Program-made: the position numbers and the translations under genes
Notes under the pieces: generated by a model
The model's database searches: none
Told to the model about the DNA's origin: nothing
What the model saw: only the letters and a program-made list of their open reading frames with translations
In this document: piece by piece, positions 53,787 through 62,409 of the stretch
Layout: each line of letters opens with the position of its first letter
Numbering within the stretch: position 1 is the stretch's first letter
DNA from: Streptococcus pneumoniae
GTDB lineage: Bacteria; Bacillota; Bacilli; Lactobacillales; Streptococcaceae
NCBI GenBank assembly: GCA_040719455.1
Contig: JBFDTN010000001.1
Coordinates: 620,001-684,000 of the forward strand
DNA length: 64,000 bases
Direction: 5' to 3'

Positions 53787-54923
53787 TTAGAAAGCATTTT
53801 CTAAAATTTTAAGCACTTCCAATTCAGTTGGGACTCTTGGGTTTGTAGCTGTGCATTTATCATTCAGGGCAGCTGCGGCGATTTCTTCCTTGTACTGGGT
53901 AAAATCATCTGATGTAATACCGTATTCTCGAAGTGAGATTGGCATTTCTAATTGCTTTTGCAATTTCTTCACTGCTTCGACCAATTGGCGAACACCCAAG
54001 GCTGGATTTGCTGCACTATATCCCAATAATTTAGCAATATCTTGGTAACGAGTTGCCGTTTCTTTATGGATAGGCTGCTTACCTCGATTGATAACATTGG
54101 CATTGTATTGGATAATGTGTGGCATGAGAATGCTGTTTAAGCGACCATGCGGAATATGGAATTTCGCACCAGCGGCATGAGCAATTCCGTGGTTAAGACC
54201 TAGCGAAGCTGTGTTAAAAGCCATTCCTGCAAGGGTTGAGGCAACGTGCATTTTTTCACGTGCTTCCACATCTTGACCATTCTTATACGCTTTTGGCAAA
54301 TATTCAAAGACGAGCTTAATCGCCTTTTCAGCCAAGGCATCTGAAAAATCCGTCGCATTTGTGGATACATAGGCTTCAAATGCGTGTGTCAATACGTCCA
54401 TTCCTGTATCAGCTGTGATATTGGCTGGTAAAGACAAGACTAGATCTGCATCTAGCACCGCCACATCTGGCAAGATTTCCCGAGAAACCAAAGGGTATTT
54501 AGTCCCTTTTTCTGCATCTGTGATGATTGAGAAGTCGGTCACCTCAGAGCCAGTTCCACTGGTTGTTGGAATAGCAATCAAAATGGCTTGAGAGAAAATA
54601 CCCTGTTTCTTGGCAAAATAATACATGGCTTTTGCAGCATCAATAGCAGAACCACCACCAATAGACAAGACAATACTAATTGGACGACCACCTGCTGATT
54701 GAATTCCCGCAACAACGGTTTCAATCGGTGGATCAGGCACGATGTCTGTAAAGACAACCACATCATTACTCGCATCGAGATAAGCTAGAATATCATCTAG
54801 CTGCCCAGATGTTTTCAAAAATGGATCAGCCACGACCAACACATGTTCGTCCTTGTATGTACTTAATTGTTTCAAAGCACCCTTGCCTATGCACAATTCA
54901 GTTTTATAAAAGATTTTATACAT
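53787..54923 (-). CDS. eutG: Iron-dependent alcohol dehydrogenase EutG
   Basis: 378 residues of the group III alcohol dehydrogenase family. NAD site SIGGGSAIDAAKAM, metal-binding residues in LNHGIAHAAGAKFHIPHGRLN (two parts: LNHGIAHAAG, IPHGRLNS). Reduces acetaldehyde to ethanol and recycles NAD+ within the compartment. First gene of the eut locus. Confidence 0.93.
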   Translation of the reverse strand: MYKIFYKTELCIGKGALKQLSTYKDEHVLVVADPFLKTSGQLDDILAYLDASNDVVVFTDIVPDPPIETVVAGIQSAGGRPISIVLSIGGGSAIDAAKAMYYFAKKQGIFSQAILIAIPTTSGTGSEVTDFSIITDAEKGTKYPLVSREILPDVAVLDADLVLSLPANITADTGMDVLTHAFEAYVSTNATDFSDALAEKAIKLVFEYLPKAYKNGQDVEAREKMHVASTLAGMAFNTASLGLNHGIAHAAGAKFHIPHGRLNSILMPHIIQYNANVINRGKQPIHKETATRYQDIAKLLGYSAANPALGVRQLVEAVKKLQKQLEMPISLREYGITSDDFTQYKEEIAAAALNDKCTATNPRVPTELEVLKILENAF

Positions 54924-55021
54924 CTATTCTCCTTTCTTTTTCTATAAATAAATCTGCAAAACGAAAAACGGACTACATGAAAAACCACTACTCCTCTACA
55001 CACGTCATAGTCGTCTCATAT

Positions 55022-55062
55022 AGCCACATTGCTTCGTTATAAACAGTACCTCTTTGTACCAT
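55022..55062 (-). promoter_or_regulatory. EutV (ANTAR) target hairpins in the eutG leader
   Basis: At the predicted 5' end of the transcript, P1 (55043-55062) is a 7-bp stem with two wobbles around hexaloop AAAGAG; P2 (55022-55033) is AGC-[AATGTG]-GCT, a perfect fit to AGCAANGNNGCT. Both loops have A1/G4. A terminator downstream is not convincing (T-rich tract near 54975-54985), so the read-out is less clear than at eutA. Confidence 0.7.
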
Positions 55063-55068
55063 AGTTGA

Positions 55069-55097
55069 ATTATAGCACAAAAGCGCTTTCAAATCAA
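55069..55097 (-). promoter_or_regulatory. eutG promoter
   Basis: TTGATT (55092-55097), 17-bp spacer, extended -10 TGC-TATAAT (55069-55074) on the minus strand. Confidence 0.85.
55078..55091. promoter_or_regulatory. cre-like site inside the eutG promoter spacer
   Basis: TGAAAGCGCTTTTG (minus strand) matches the CcpA consensus at 12 of 14 positions, with the core AAGCGCTT intact. It lies between -35 and -10, so CcpA should block polymerase when a preferred sugar is present. Confidence 0.75.
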
Positions 55098-55166
55098 TGA
55101 AAATGGTCAATTTTATTTCAAAAATTATTTTCTAGCAGTATTTTTAGCCTATTTGATGCATATTGC

Positions 55167-55195
55167 TTGTCAAAGGTATAAAAAGGTGTTACAAT
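55167..55195 (+). promoter_or_regulatory. Promoter of the EutX-like RNA
   Basis: TTGTCA (55167-55172), 17-bp spacer, TACAAT (55190-55195). Diverges from the eutG promoter; the -35 boxes are 70 bp apart. Confidence 0.85.
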
Positions 55196-55204
55196 AAAGA
55201 TGCT

Positions 55205-55345
55205 AGGAAATTAATTTTAGTACTTTTAGGAATATGGAAGTTTGGTGAAAATCCAACGCGGTCCCGCCACTGTGATAAGCCTAAGCTTTAAGTCAGGTCT
55301 TTATTCTTAAATTTTAGTAGATTTCACGCCTCGATGTAAGGTGAT
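55205..55345 (+). promoter_or_regulatory. Cobalamin riboswitch aptamer
   Basis: GGTGAAAATCC followed by GCGGTCCCGCCACTGTGA (B12 box GCCACTG at 55266-55272) and AGTCAGG match the cobalamin riboswitch core in order and spacing. The aptamer controls no downstream reading frame on its strand. Confidence 0.93.
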
Positions 55346-55383
55346 GATGTCATTGTGGAATCAGCATTGATTGCAGCATTTCC

Positions 55384-55463
55384 ATTATTGGCTCTACGTT
55401 AGTACGCTAATTTTCTAAAGATAAGCTGTGCTTGTCTTTCTGCAACGAAGCAGAGCCGATAAT
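55384..55463 (+). other. 12-bp alternative helix in the EutX-like RNA
   Basis: ATTATTGGCTCT (55384-55395) can pair with AGAGCCGATAAT (55452-55463), 11 Watson-Crick pairs plus one G-U. The 3' strand shares bases 55452-55454 with the ANTAR hairpin at 55439-55454, so the two compete in part. Confidence 0.65.
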
Positions 55464-55497
55464 CTAGGAAAGCTGCTGCTAACCAACGATGCTTAGC
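55439..55497 (+). promoter_or_regulatory. ANTAR hairpins in the EutX-like RNA
   Basis: TCTGC-[AACGAA]-GCAGA (55439-55454) has an A1/G4 hexaloop and the GCAANGNNGC core. A second hairpin (55478-55497) has GCTAA/TTAGC, a C-C mismatch, a C-G pair and loop AACGAT, again A1/G4. They are 23 nt apart, more than at the eutA leader. Confidence 0.72.
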
Positions 55498-55543
55498 AAT
55501 ATTCTACACTGTCGTAAGGACGCTTTCTTTTATTGAATATTCC

Positions 55544-55570
55544 CCCATCTTTTAGAAGATGGGATTTTTT
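55544..55570 (+). terminator. Terminator of the EutX-like RNA
   Basis: CCCATCTT-TTAG-AAGATGGG followed by ATTTTTTAT. Confidence 0.93.
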
Positions 55571-55608
55571 ATAGTTGTTGTAAGACACTAGCAAAGCTCT
55601 TCAAATTG

Positions 55609-55658
55609 GAAAAACGCATAAAATCAGTTTATCAAAATCCTGATTTTATGCGTTTTTC
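55609..55658. terminator. Bidirectional terminator after the SnoaL-like lipoprotein gene
   Basis: A 19-bp perfect stem (55609-55627 / 55640-55658) with A/T-rich ends separates the EutX-like RNA from the convergent lipoprotein gene. Confidence 0.88.
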
Positions 55659-55727
55659 AATGAAATCTTTGGATTTATTTTAGTTTAAAAGTTAGTTTTT
55701 TAAACATGTTAATTTTTGTAATCCTGG

Positions 55728-56624
55728 TTAAAATTTCCCATTTTGATTTGCCCAAGTATCTTTTTTCGGAATAGCTGTCACAATATCCCAATGCTCCTTG
55801 ATTTTCCCATTTTCCACTCGGAAAAGATCGTAATAGGCAGCATCTTCTCCCATCAAAGTTCCTTGACTAGCAACCAAAACAAAATTCCCTTGTCCAAGAA
55901 CCATTTTAATTTCAGAATAATTCATATCAAAACCACTATCTTTTAAAGCTTTAAAGCCTTCAATAGTTGTTTTGACTCCATCACCCGTTTGAGGATTGTG
56001 TTGGATATAGTCATCGCCATCAAAATAGTTACTTGCTTTATCTAAATCTTTATTTACTAAAATATCTGTAACAAAGTTGCGAACTAGGGTTTTATTTTCA
56101 TCTGTTTTATCAGTATCTTGTACCTTTGTATCACCATCAAGCAAGGTATGGCCGCTTGGATTCTTTTCGCCTAGATTCTGCAAATTATCCCAATGTTCAA
56201 CAATTTTTCCATCGTCAAAACGGAAAATATCAAATCCTGCTTGCTCCGCTCCTCCAGCAATTTGGTACTTAGAATGTAAGACTACAAAATTTTCATCTTC
56301 AAAACTACGAACAACTTCAACCTTGGTTCCCGCATCCGCCAGCTGACCAATCGAATTCAGAACTACGTCACGACCATCTGGAACACTCAAGTTATGTTGG
56401 ATATAATTTTTTTCGTTTACATATTCAGTAATTGCAGTTTTATCACCTGTCTCAAAAGATTTGATGACTGAAATAGCCTTATCAATATTTGACATCTTCT
56501 TAGCTTCTTGGCTAGTAGCAACCTGTTCTTGCTTGTTAGCATTTTCATTTGTAGCATTACTACATGCCTGTAAAAACAAACCTGATACAGTTACCATTGT
56601 CAGCACTATTGCTTTTTTATTCAT
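55728..56624 (-). CDS. Lipoprotein with two SnoaL/NTF2-like domains
   Basis: 298 residues from ATG 56624 (GAGG five bases upstream). Lipobox LQAC (Cys21) and a Gln/Lys/Asn-rich linker, then two similar SnoaL-like domains of about 120 residues, each with an IQHN motif (YIQHNLSVPDG; YIQHNPQTGDG) and ending in FDDGKIVEHWD or VENGKIKEHWD. SnoaL-like folds bind small ligands or act as cyclases; the substrate here is unknown. Monocistronic, own promoter, and not obviously linked to eut. Confidence 0.85.
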   Translation of the reverse strand: MNKKAIVLTMVTVSGLFLQACSNATNENANKQEQVATSQEAKKMSNIDKAISVIKSFETGDKTAITEYVNEKNYIQHNLSVPDGRDVVLNSIGQLADAGTKVEVVRSFEDENFVVLHSKYQIAGGAEQAGFDIFRFDDGKIVEHWDNLQNLGEKNPSGHTLLDGDTKVQDTDKTDENKTLVRNFVTDILVNKDLDKASNYFDGDDYIQHNPQTGDGVKTTIEGFKALKDSGFDMNYSEIKMVLGQGNFVLVASQGTLMGEDAAYYDLFRVENGKIKEHWDIVTAIPKKDTWANQNGKF

Positions 56625-56686
56625 ATTTACCTCTGTCTTCCAAACTTTATCTGACGCCACCCAGTGATCCTGAGATGACTTTTAAT

Positions 56687-56715
56687 ATTATATATTCCAT
56701 AGATATAAATTACAA
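56687..56715 (-). promoter_or_regulatory. Promoter of the SnoaL-like lipoprotein gene
   Basis: TTGTAA (56710-56715), 17-bp spacer, TATAAT (56687-56692) on the minus strand. The rest of the 56625-56875 gap shows nothing further. Confidence 0.7.
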
Positions 56716-56875
56716 ATACTTTTTTTCTATATTTTATATACCTAAAAAGCATATCTTAGCTGCTTAAATGTTTTATAGTTTTCGTAAGATATAGCTGTTT
56801 CGTTTTAATTTAAGATATAGGCAGAGCTTAGGTTAGGCAAGACAAATTAACGTTAAACTAAATGACTATATCAAC

Positions 56876-56914
56876 AAAAAGCAGTAAATCCATCAAGGAC
56901 TCTACTGCTTTTTT
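56876..56914. terminator. Terminator after the second pduO
   Basis: AAAAAGCAGTA (56876-56886) pairs with TACTGCTTTTT (56903-56913) around 16 nt; T runs on both strands. Confidence 0.88.
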
Positions 56915-56924
56915 GTTTCGTATC

Positions 56925-57524
56925 TTAATCTCGTTTACTTGCCCATCTTTCGACATCTGCTTTTGTGATATTATGAAAGACTTTGACACCCCGTTCATAG
57001 GCAACATCAGATTGATTTTTCCTAAAGTTTAGGACACGCGCCAAGGCAAAGAAATAATCGGACAAACGATTGACAAAGACCAAGACTTCGTTATTGATTT
57101 CTGTTGTCCACATAGTCGCCACAATATGACGTTCAGCTCGACGTGCAATGGTCCGTGCCACATGAATCATCGACGCAATTTCATCTCCCCCTGGTAAAAT
57201 AAAGGTTTCCAAAGCTGGCGGAATATCTGCATAGGTATCAATGCGCTCTTCAATCCATTCGACCAACTGTTTATCGACTTTATAAGGATAAACTCCATGT
57301 GGGGTCGATAAGTCTGACCCACAGTCAAATAGATAGTGTTGTAATTGCAAGAGTTCATCTCTCAACTCATCAGAATCCGTCATTTTACTAATCGTCAGAC
57401 CAATCCATGAATTTAACTCATCAATAGTCCCATAAGCATTGACACGCTCGGCGTCTTTAGCGACACTTTGACCACCCACTAGCTTCGTTAGGCCTTTGTC
57501 ACCTGTTTTTGTATATAACTGCAT
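56925..57524 (-). CDS. pduO: Cob(I)alamin adenosyltransferase, PduO type (copy 2)
   Basis: 199 residues with LYTKTGDKGLTKLVGG, GTIDELNSWIG, RTIARRAERH and NRLSDYFFALARVLN. Clearly diverged from the first PduO copy at 21251, so not a recent duplication. Last gene of the HAD-eutP-cobD operon; 11 bp after cobT. Confidence 0.93.
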   Translation of the reverse strand: MQLYTKTGDKGLTKLVGGQSVAKDAERVNAYGTIDELNSWIGLTISKMTDSDELRDELLQLQHYLFDCGSDLSTPHGVYPYKVDKQLVEWIEERIDTYADIPPALETFILPGGDEIASMIHVARTIARRAERHIVATMWTTEINNEVLVFVNRLSDYFFALARVLNFRKNQSDVAYERGVKVFHNITKADVERWASKRD

Positions 57525-57535
57525 ATTGTACCTCC

Positions 57536-58612
57536 TTATTCTGTATTTCGAATATCAATGTAATCTTTTTTATCTAACTGTCCTTCTGCAAAGGTTGGCA
57601 TATGTTCTATCGTGTAGCAGGCATTTTCCATAAGAAAGAAAGCCAACGGACAGCCAGAACCTTCTCCCAAACGCATATCCATAGCGAGCATAGGCTCAAG
57701 CCCCAACTCCTCACATACCAAGGCATAGCCTGGCTCCGTTGAAATATGAGAAGGAAAGCAATAATCCAAGACTACTGGTGCTAAGCGAGCTGCAATCAAG
57801 AGAGCCGCAATCGAAATCAATCCATCAATAACACAGGGGAATTGATACTCAGCACAAGCCAGATAGGTACCAACCATCCCTAGCAAATCAAGCCCCCCTA
57901 GCTTTGTAGCCATATCAAAAACATCTCTATAAGGAGCATGGCGCTTTAGGCATTGCTCAATAACCGCTGTTTTATGCGCTTTCATATCTTGAGTCAAGCC
58001 TGCGCCATATCCTGTCACTTGACTGGCTTTCAGCCCTAAAATCGCTGCAATGACAGCGGCAGATGTCGTGGTATTACCAATCCCCATCTCACCCGTACCA
58101 AAGAGAGTATAGCCTTTCTTAATCAGCTCAACTGTCTGTTTATAGCCGAGTAAAATAGCTTCTCTTCCCTCTTCTTTTATTAAAGCGGGTTCATAGAGCA
58201 TATTACGCGTTCCATGGCGAATCTTATCCTGTGAATGCTCTCCTAAGTCCTTTTTACAGCCAATATCCACTAAGTGAACACTCGAGCCCACATGCTGAGA
58301 AATGGCACAAAGCCCTGTCTTACCTTTTAGAATATTTTGCGCCACGATAAAGGTCGTCTCTTGTGGATTAGAGGAAATCCCTTCTGCAACAATGCCATTA
58401 TCAGCCACATAGACCATGACGACTTTTTTTGCAAGATCTATCTTTCCTTCAAACATGGCATACAAACGTGCATAGATGGTTTCCATTTTTCCCAAAGCAC
58501 CCAAGGGCTTGGCTAGCTGGTCACAAAATGCTTTTCCTTCAGCTATTTTTTCACGACTCAAGGGCTGGAGTCTCTCGATTATTTGTTCTACTGTTTCCAA
58601 ATCTAGCTTCAC
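57536..58612 (-). CDS. cobT: Nicotinate-nucleotide:dimethylbenzimidazole phosphoribosyltransferase
   Basis: 358 residues with VADNGIVAEGISSNPQ, FGTGEMGIGNTTTSAA and the catalytic Glu near the C-terminal RLGEGSGCPLAF. Activates the lower ligand as alpha-ribazole phosphate. No bluB is in the window, so the base must come from elsewhere or another base is used. Confidence 0.95.
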   Translation of the reverse strand: MKLDLETVEQIIERLQPLSREKIAEGKAFCDQLAKPLGALGKMETIYARLYAMFEGKIDLAKKVVMVYVADNGIVAEGISSNPQETTFIVAQNILKGKTGLCAISQHVGSSVHLVDIGCKKDLGEHSQDKIRHGTRNMLYEPALIKEEGREAILLGYKQTVELIKKGYTLFGTGEMGIGNTTTSAAVIAAILGLKASQVTGYGAGLTQDMKAHKTAVIEQCLKRHAPYRDVFDMATKLGGLDLLGMVGTYLACAEYQFPCVIDGLISIAALLIAARLAPVVLDYCFPSHISTEPGYALVCEELGLEPMLAMDMRLGEGSGCPLAFFLMENACYTIEHMPTFAEGQLDKKDYIDIRNTE

Positions 58613-59463
58613 TCCTTTCGCTCTCGTAATCCTTCAAAAATAACTGGCGATAATCGTCTGATTTGATAGTAATTAGCAAGTGGATGTTGGGCTAATTCCT
58701 CTTCCAAGGCTTGAACGGTCTCTTTCTTAGCCTCTCTCAGTAAAATCCCTAAAACAGTGCCACTGTGGGCTACGTTGACACCGATTGCTCCGTTCTTGTT
58801 AGCAATAGCAATAATCTCCTCTAAATAGGGCTTCATCAGGCGTTTTTGGTTCAAGCGTGCACTGAGTGTTGCAACTTGACCTAACTGGTTTAGACTCTTC
58901 TCCTTGCAGGCTTCTACAAATCGTGTAAATACCTGCTCAGACTCTGCTACTGAATAATCCTTTGTCTCGGTCATTCGAGGAAGAGCTAGGGTATCAATCG
59001 TCGCTTTCGGCTCTAGGATATAAACCCATAAATCCGGTTTCCAGCTGGTCTGAAAGACTACTTCTCCTGTCAAGGGATTTAAAACTGTCCAATCCTCAAA
59101 AGCCACTGAATCGCTAGGCTCAATACTACTGCACATCTCAGTCAACTCTTCATTTGACAGGTTCCTACCTTGGAGCAAACTCAAGAGTTTTAATCCTACA
59201 AGGATATCCGCCGTACTGCTCGAGCAGCCTTTTCCAATAGGCAAGTCCGTGTGATAAGCAAAAGCAAGATGTTTCATATCTGCTAATCTCTGCATAGCCA
59301 TCTTCATTTTCTGCCCAAGAACGCTCGAACCATCGCCATCCTCTACTAAACTGAGGTAGCTTTTTTCCGCGATACCGTAAGACAACAGATACTCTTGCTT
59401 ACCCACCACACACTGAAATAACTCCCCGCAAGAACCTGGACAGGATACACTGAGCTTAGTCAT
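58609..59463 (-). CDS. pduX: L-threonine kinase PduX
   Basis: 284 residues from ATG 59463 (an ATG at 59475 is possible; neither has a strong RBS). GHMP kinase with SCPGSCGELFQ and ATP loop PIGKGCSSSTADI. Makes threonine phosphate for CobD, giving the aminopropanol linker of B12. Overlaps cobD and cobT by a few bases. Confidence 0.92.
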   Translation of the reverse strand: MTKLSVSCPGSCGELFQCVVGKQEYLLSYGIAEKSYLSLVEDGDGSSVLGQKMKMAMQRLADMKHLAFAYHTDLPIGKGCSSSTADILVGLKLLSLLQGRNLSNEELTEMCSSIEPSDSVAFEDWTVLNPLTGEVVFQTSWKPDLWVYILEPKATIDTLALPRMTETKDYSVAESEQVFTRFVEACKEKSLNQLGQVATLSARLNQKRLMKPYLEEIIAIANKNGAIGVNVAHSGTVLGILLREAKKETVQALEEELAQHPLANYYQIRRLSPVIFEGLRERKE

Positions 59464-60547
59464 ACACACACTCATTTTCTAAGACAGCTTGCAAAGCCGC
59501 CAATAGTCGCTCGTTTTCCTCTCGGCTTCGGATGGCAACTCGATAATGTCGATTTGACAAATGATGATAATTGCTACACGAGCGGATAAACATCTTATGC
59601 TTGCGCAATTCCTCCCGCAAATCAAGCTCTCCCAAATACTCAAAGAAAATATAATTCACACTCGGTGGCACAACTCGTAAACGAGAAAAGCGCGACAAGT
59701 TCGTAAAGAGATAGTTCTTTTCCTGCTCTAGCCAATCTCTGGTTTTCTCTTGATAGGCTGTATCGGCTACAATCACAGGCACGGCTGTATCGGCTAAGGT
59801 ATTGACCGTCCATGGAGCACGGCTTTCCTGAATGTCTGATAAGCAACTCGGATGATAGCTCACAGCATAGCCCAAGCGCAATCCTGGAATCGCATAAAAC
59901 TTTGTCAAGGACCGCACCACGATGACATTGGGAAATGCTGCCAAATACGGAATAAAACTATCTCTATCATCTCTCAAAAAGTCCATAAAGGCTTCATCAA
60001 TGATACAGAAAATCCCTTTTTCTGCCAACACAGCAGCAACTTCTTTCAGTGCTTGACTGCTTTGCAAGGTCCCTGTGGGATTATTGGGATTGCAAATTAA
60101 GACCACATCTCCACTTGACAAATCACGCGCAGCTGCAAGTAAGGCTTCACTATCCCAACCATAATCAGGAGCAGACAATACACACTCTCTCATGATGGAT
60201 CCGACCTGTAAGAAGGCTTTTTCATACTCCATAAAGGTGGGGCTGAGCGTTAAGACTTTTTTGGGACGAAAATAGCGAGCTAATTCATAGAAGAGTTCGA
60301 CTGCTCCATTTGAAAGAGCGATATTTTCTAAACCACAATGATGGTGCTCAGACAGAGCTAGGCGAGCCTTTTGGTAATGAATATCAGGATAATGAACCAA
60401 CTGCTCCATAGCAGTCACTAAAGCTGTTTTCAGATTTTCAGATAGACCCAAAGGATTGATATTGGCACTAAAATCAATACACTCTTCTAAGGGGTAGCCC
60501 ATTTTCTCTGCCAAGGCAGCAGCATTTCCTCCGTGCTCTACTCTCAT
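59456..60547 (-). CDS. cobD: L-threonine-O-3-phosphate decarboxylase
   Basis: 363 residues. PLP aminotransferase class I/II fold with DFSANINPLG, CNPNNPTGTLQ, DEAFMDFL and the PLP Lys in RSLTKFYAIPGLRLGY. DFSANINPLG distinguishes CobD from HisC. Product (R)-1-amino-2-propanol phosphate is used by CbiB. Confidence 0.93.
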   Translation of the reverse strand: MRVEHGGNAAALAEKMGYPLEECIDFSANINPLGLSENLKTALVTAMEQLVHYPDIHYQKARLALSEHHHCGLENIALSNGAVELFYELARYFRPKKVLTLSPTFMEYEKAFLQVGSIMRECVLSAPDYGWDSEALLAAARDLSSGDVVLICNPNNPTGTLQSSQALKEVAAVLAEKGIFCIIDEAFMDFLRDDRDSFIPYLAAFPNVIVVRSLTKFYAIPGLRLGYAVSYHPSCLSDIQESRAPWTVNTLADTAVPVIVADTAYQEKTRDWLEQEKNYLFTNLSRFSRLRVVPPSVNYIFFEYLGELDLREELRKHKMFIRSCSNYHHLSNRHYRVAIRSREENERLLAALQAVLENECVYD

Positions 60548-60612
60548 ACGTCCATCCTTTCTGTTCTTTATCTCTAGTATATCATTATTTAAACCATTTC
60601 AGACAGTTAAAT

Positions 60613-61047
60613 TTAATCTTCCTGCAAATATTCTTCCAAGGCTTCAATTCCTTGATTTTCAACAGCAGAAATCTCAAATATTTTGATAGCTCCTGCTTGC
60701 TTGAGCTGCTTTCTGGCATTTTCAATCTTACTTTGATCTTTAGCCATATCTATTTTTGTAATCACACCGATAACTGGTTTGGTAAAGAGAGAAGAAAATC
60801 CTTGGGGGAAGGTCTGCATCGCATCTGCAACCGATACCAATAAGCCAATCACATCCGCTTCAGCAGCAGTGACCGTCAAAGCATTATAGTACCTGCGATG
60901 TTGCAAAAATTCTCCTGGTGTGTCAATGATGGCATCATAAAATTGAATGGCTTGAGTTTTATAGTAATCAAGTTCCAATCCCTTTAGACGCTGGGTTAGA
61001 GTTGTTTTTCCTACCCCGACAGAGCCAACAAACATGATTTTCTTCAT
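60613..61047 (-). CDS. eutP: EutP/PduV-type small GTPase
   Basis: 144 residues: P-loop FVGSVGVGKTTL, DTPGEFLQHR and the base-recognition ITKIDMA. EutP/PduV proteins associate with microcompartments; EutP has also been described as an acetate kinase in Salmonella. It stands apart from the main eut operon, with the phosphatase and B12 genes. Confidence 0.93.
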   Translation of the reverse strand: MKKIMFVGSVGVGKTTLTQRLKGLELDYYKTQAIQFYDAIIDTPGEFLQHRRYYNALTVTAAEADVIGLLVSVADAMQTFPQGFSSLFTKPVIGVITKIDMAKDQSKIENARKQLKQAGAIKIFEISAVENQGIEALEEYLQED

Positions 61048-61058
61048 CTGAGCCTCCC

Positions 61059-62369
61059 TTATTCTTTCATCAGTTTTGCATCTTTTTTATCGAGTTTAAT
61101 CGTTTCGCGTTGTGGCAGTAGCACACCTTTATTTTCATCACGTCCTTGCAAGAAGTATTTCTCATCTTCTTTGCCGTAAGTATCTACTGCTTCTTTGGCA
61201 AGGAGTCCAACACCCTTGCTTGGATCTCTCAAAAGATTAAAGATCAAGCCCACTTGCAATTTAGGGAAATCTTTCAGCATAGCGTAGTCTCCATTACTAT
61301 CGCCTCCAATCATGATAGGCTCTGCCCCCTCATAATTCACGGCAATCAAATCTTTGATCGTCTTGGTTTTGCCTTCCCCTTGTGTTTGTGCATACGAAGT
61401 GTCAAATTTAGACTGGATCACTCCTTGCTCATCTTTTACGAGACGCATCGCAAAGACATGATCTTTTGGAATATTATAACCATATTTGCTATTGGTTGCA
61501 TACGGTACAATGACATCATAATAAGACGCAGAGCAGATATAGACATCAATCCCATTATCCATCATCGCTTTGTAAAGATTTTGCATTTCTTTTACAGAAC
61601 GCACACCGCGTTTGAAGGTGACGCTGACTTGACCGGCTTCTCCTTTCAGTGTGCTTGGGCTTTCCCATGTCTCAGACACTAAGTCGTCTTTCAAAGCATA
61701 ATCAATGGATTTTTCAGACAAGGCTTCCACCTCTTCTGAGGTCATCCCTGCGTACATATAAGTCACCCAAGGATAGCTGATGTCAGAGCTAAAAGTGCCT
61801 CCTACCGCTTCGTACAAATAGCGAAGTTTAGCACTGAAGTCCTTGAATTCATCCATTTTCTTGACTTCTTCTAAAGACTTGTCTCCATTCATCTCGCTGT
61901 ATTCGTTATACAAAACAGTGTAATCTGACAGCAAATCGGTTGCGATTTTATTGATATTGACCGCCTGTCCGTCTTTATTGTTAAATTCTTCCTTGAAGTC
62001 ATCCTCTGGCAAGGTCTCACGGACTGCCGCATCAAACTGCTCAGGAGTCATTTTGAAGGCAAGATTGGCGATTTGATAGGTAAAAGTAGCCTCACCAATG
62101 TCATTGATGACGGTTGTATTATCCCAGTCAAAGACGGCGTATGGCTTTTGGTTCTCCTTATAGTCCTTGCTCATCTTTCCATTTTCTTCGATAAGTTTGA
62201 CTAAGCGTGTATGAAGGCTGCCCTCCCAATTACCTTTTGCCAAGACCTTGTCATTCATGGTCGTCTCCATTTTCGTATCAGACATCTTTGTCTCCGTCTC
62301 TTTTTGAGCCTGACAAGCTCCTAACAATAGCACAGCTCCGCAGAGCAATACAATCCCTTTTTTCCGCAT
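61059..62369 (-). CDS. Secreted HAD-family phosphatase lipoprotein (phosphocholine/phosphoethanolamine phosphatase-like)
   Basis: 436 residues. Lipobox LLLGAC (Cys19) places it outside the membrane. HAD motif I is FDWDNTTVIND (catalytic Asp pair), motif II Ser in ICSASYYD, motif IV MIGGDSNGDYAM. Length and motifs resemble the phosphorylcholine phosphatase group. As first gene of an EutV-type operon with eutP, an attractive role is release of ethanolamine from phosphoethanolamine at the surface; this is inference. Confidence 0.8.
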   Translation of the reverse strand: MRKKGIVLLCGAVLLLGACQAQKETETKMSDTKMETTMNDKVLAKGNWEGSLHTRLVKLIEENGKMSKDYKENQKPYAVFDWDNTTVINDIGEATFTYQIANLAFKMTPEQFDAAVRETLPEDDFKEEFNNKDGQAVNINKIATDLLSDYTVLYNEYSEMNGDKSLEEVKKMDEFKDFSAKLRYLYEAVGGTFSSDISYPWVTYMYAGMTSEEVEALSEKSIDYALKDDLVSETWESPSTLKGEAGQVSVTFKRGVRSVKEMQNLYKAMMDNGIDVYICSASYYDVIVPYATNSKYGYNIPKDHVFAMRLVKDEQGVIQSKFDTSYAQTQGEGKTKTIKDLIAVNYEGAEPIMIGGDSNGDYAMLKDFPKLQVGLIFNLLRDPSKGVGLLAKEAVDTYGKEDEKYFLQGRDENKGVLLPQRETIKLDKKDAKLMKE

Positions 62370-62409
62370 GGAAAAAAACCTCCTTGATAAAATTTATATG
62401 GTAAAATAC

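Larger units (their letters stand above)
55202..55570 (+). ncRNA. eutX: EutX/Rli55-like riboswitch RNA that can sequester EutV
   Basis: A transcript of about 370 nt with its own promoter and terminator and no reading frame. It starts with a cobalamin aptamer and then carries hairpins with ANTAR hexaloops. In Enterococcus faecalis (EutX) and Listeria (Rli55) such RNAs trap EutV when adenosylcobalamin is absent. The divergent position next to eutG and presence of eutV and eutW support the same job here. Where the B12-bound form stops is not obvious, as no strong internal terminator is seen. Confidence 0.86.

Noticed and set aside
55418..55438. 9-bp hairpin with TGT loop as P1 of the EutX-like RNA
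   Set aside because: The triloop lacks the A1/G4 hexaloop needed for ANTAR recognition.
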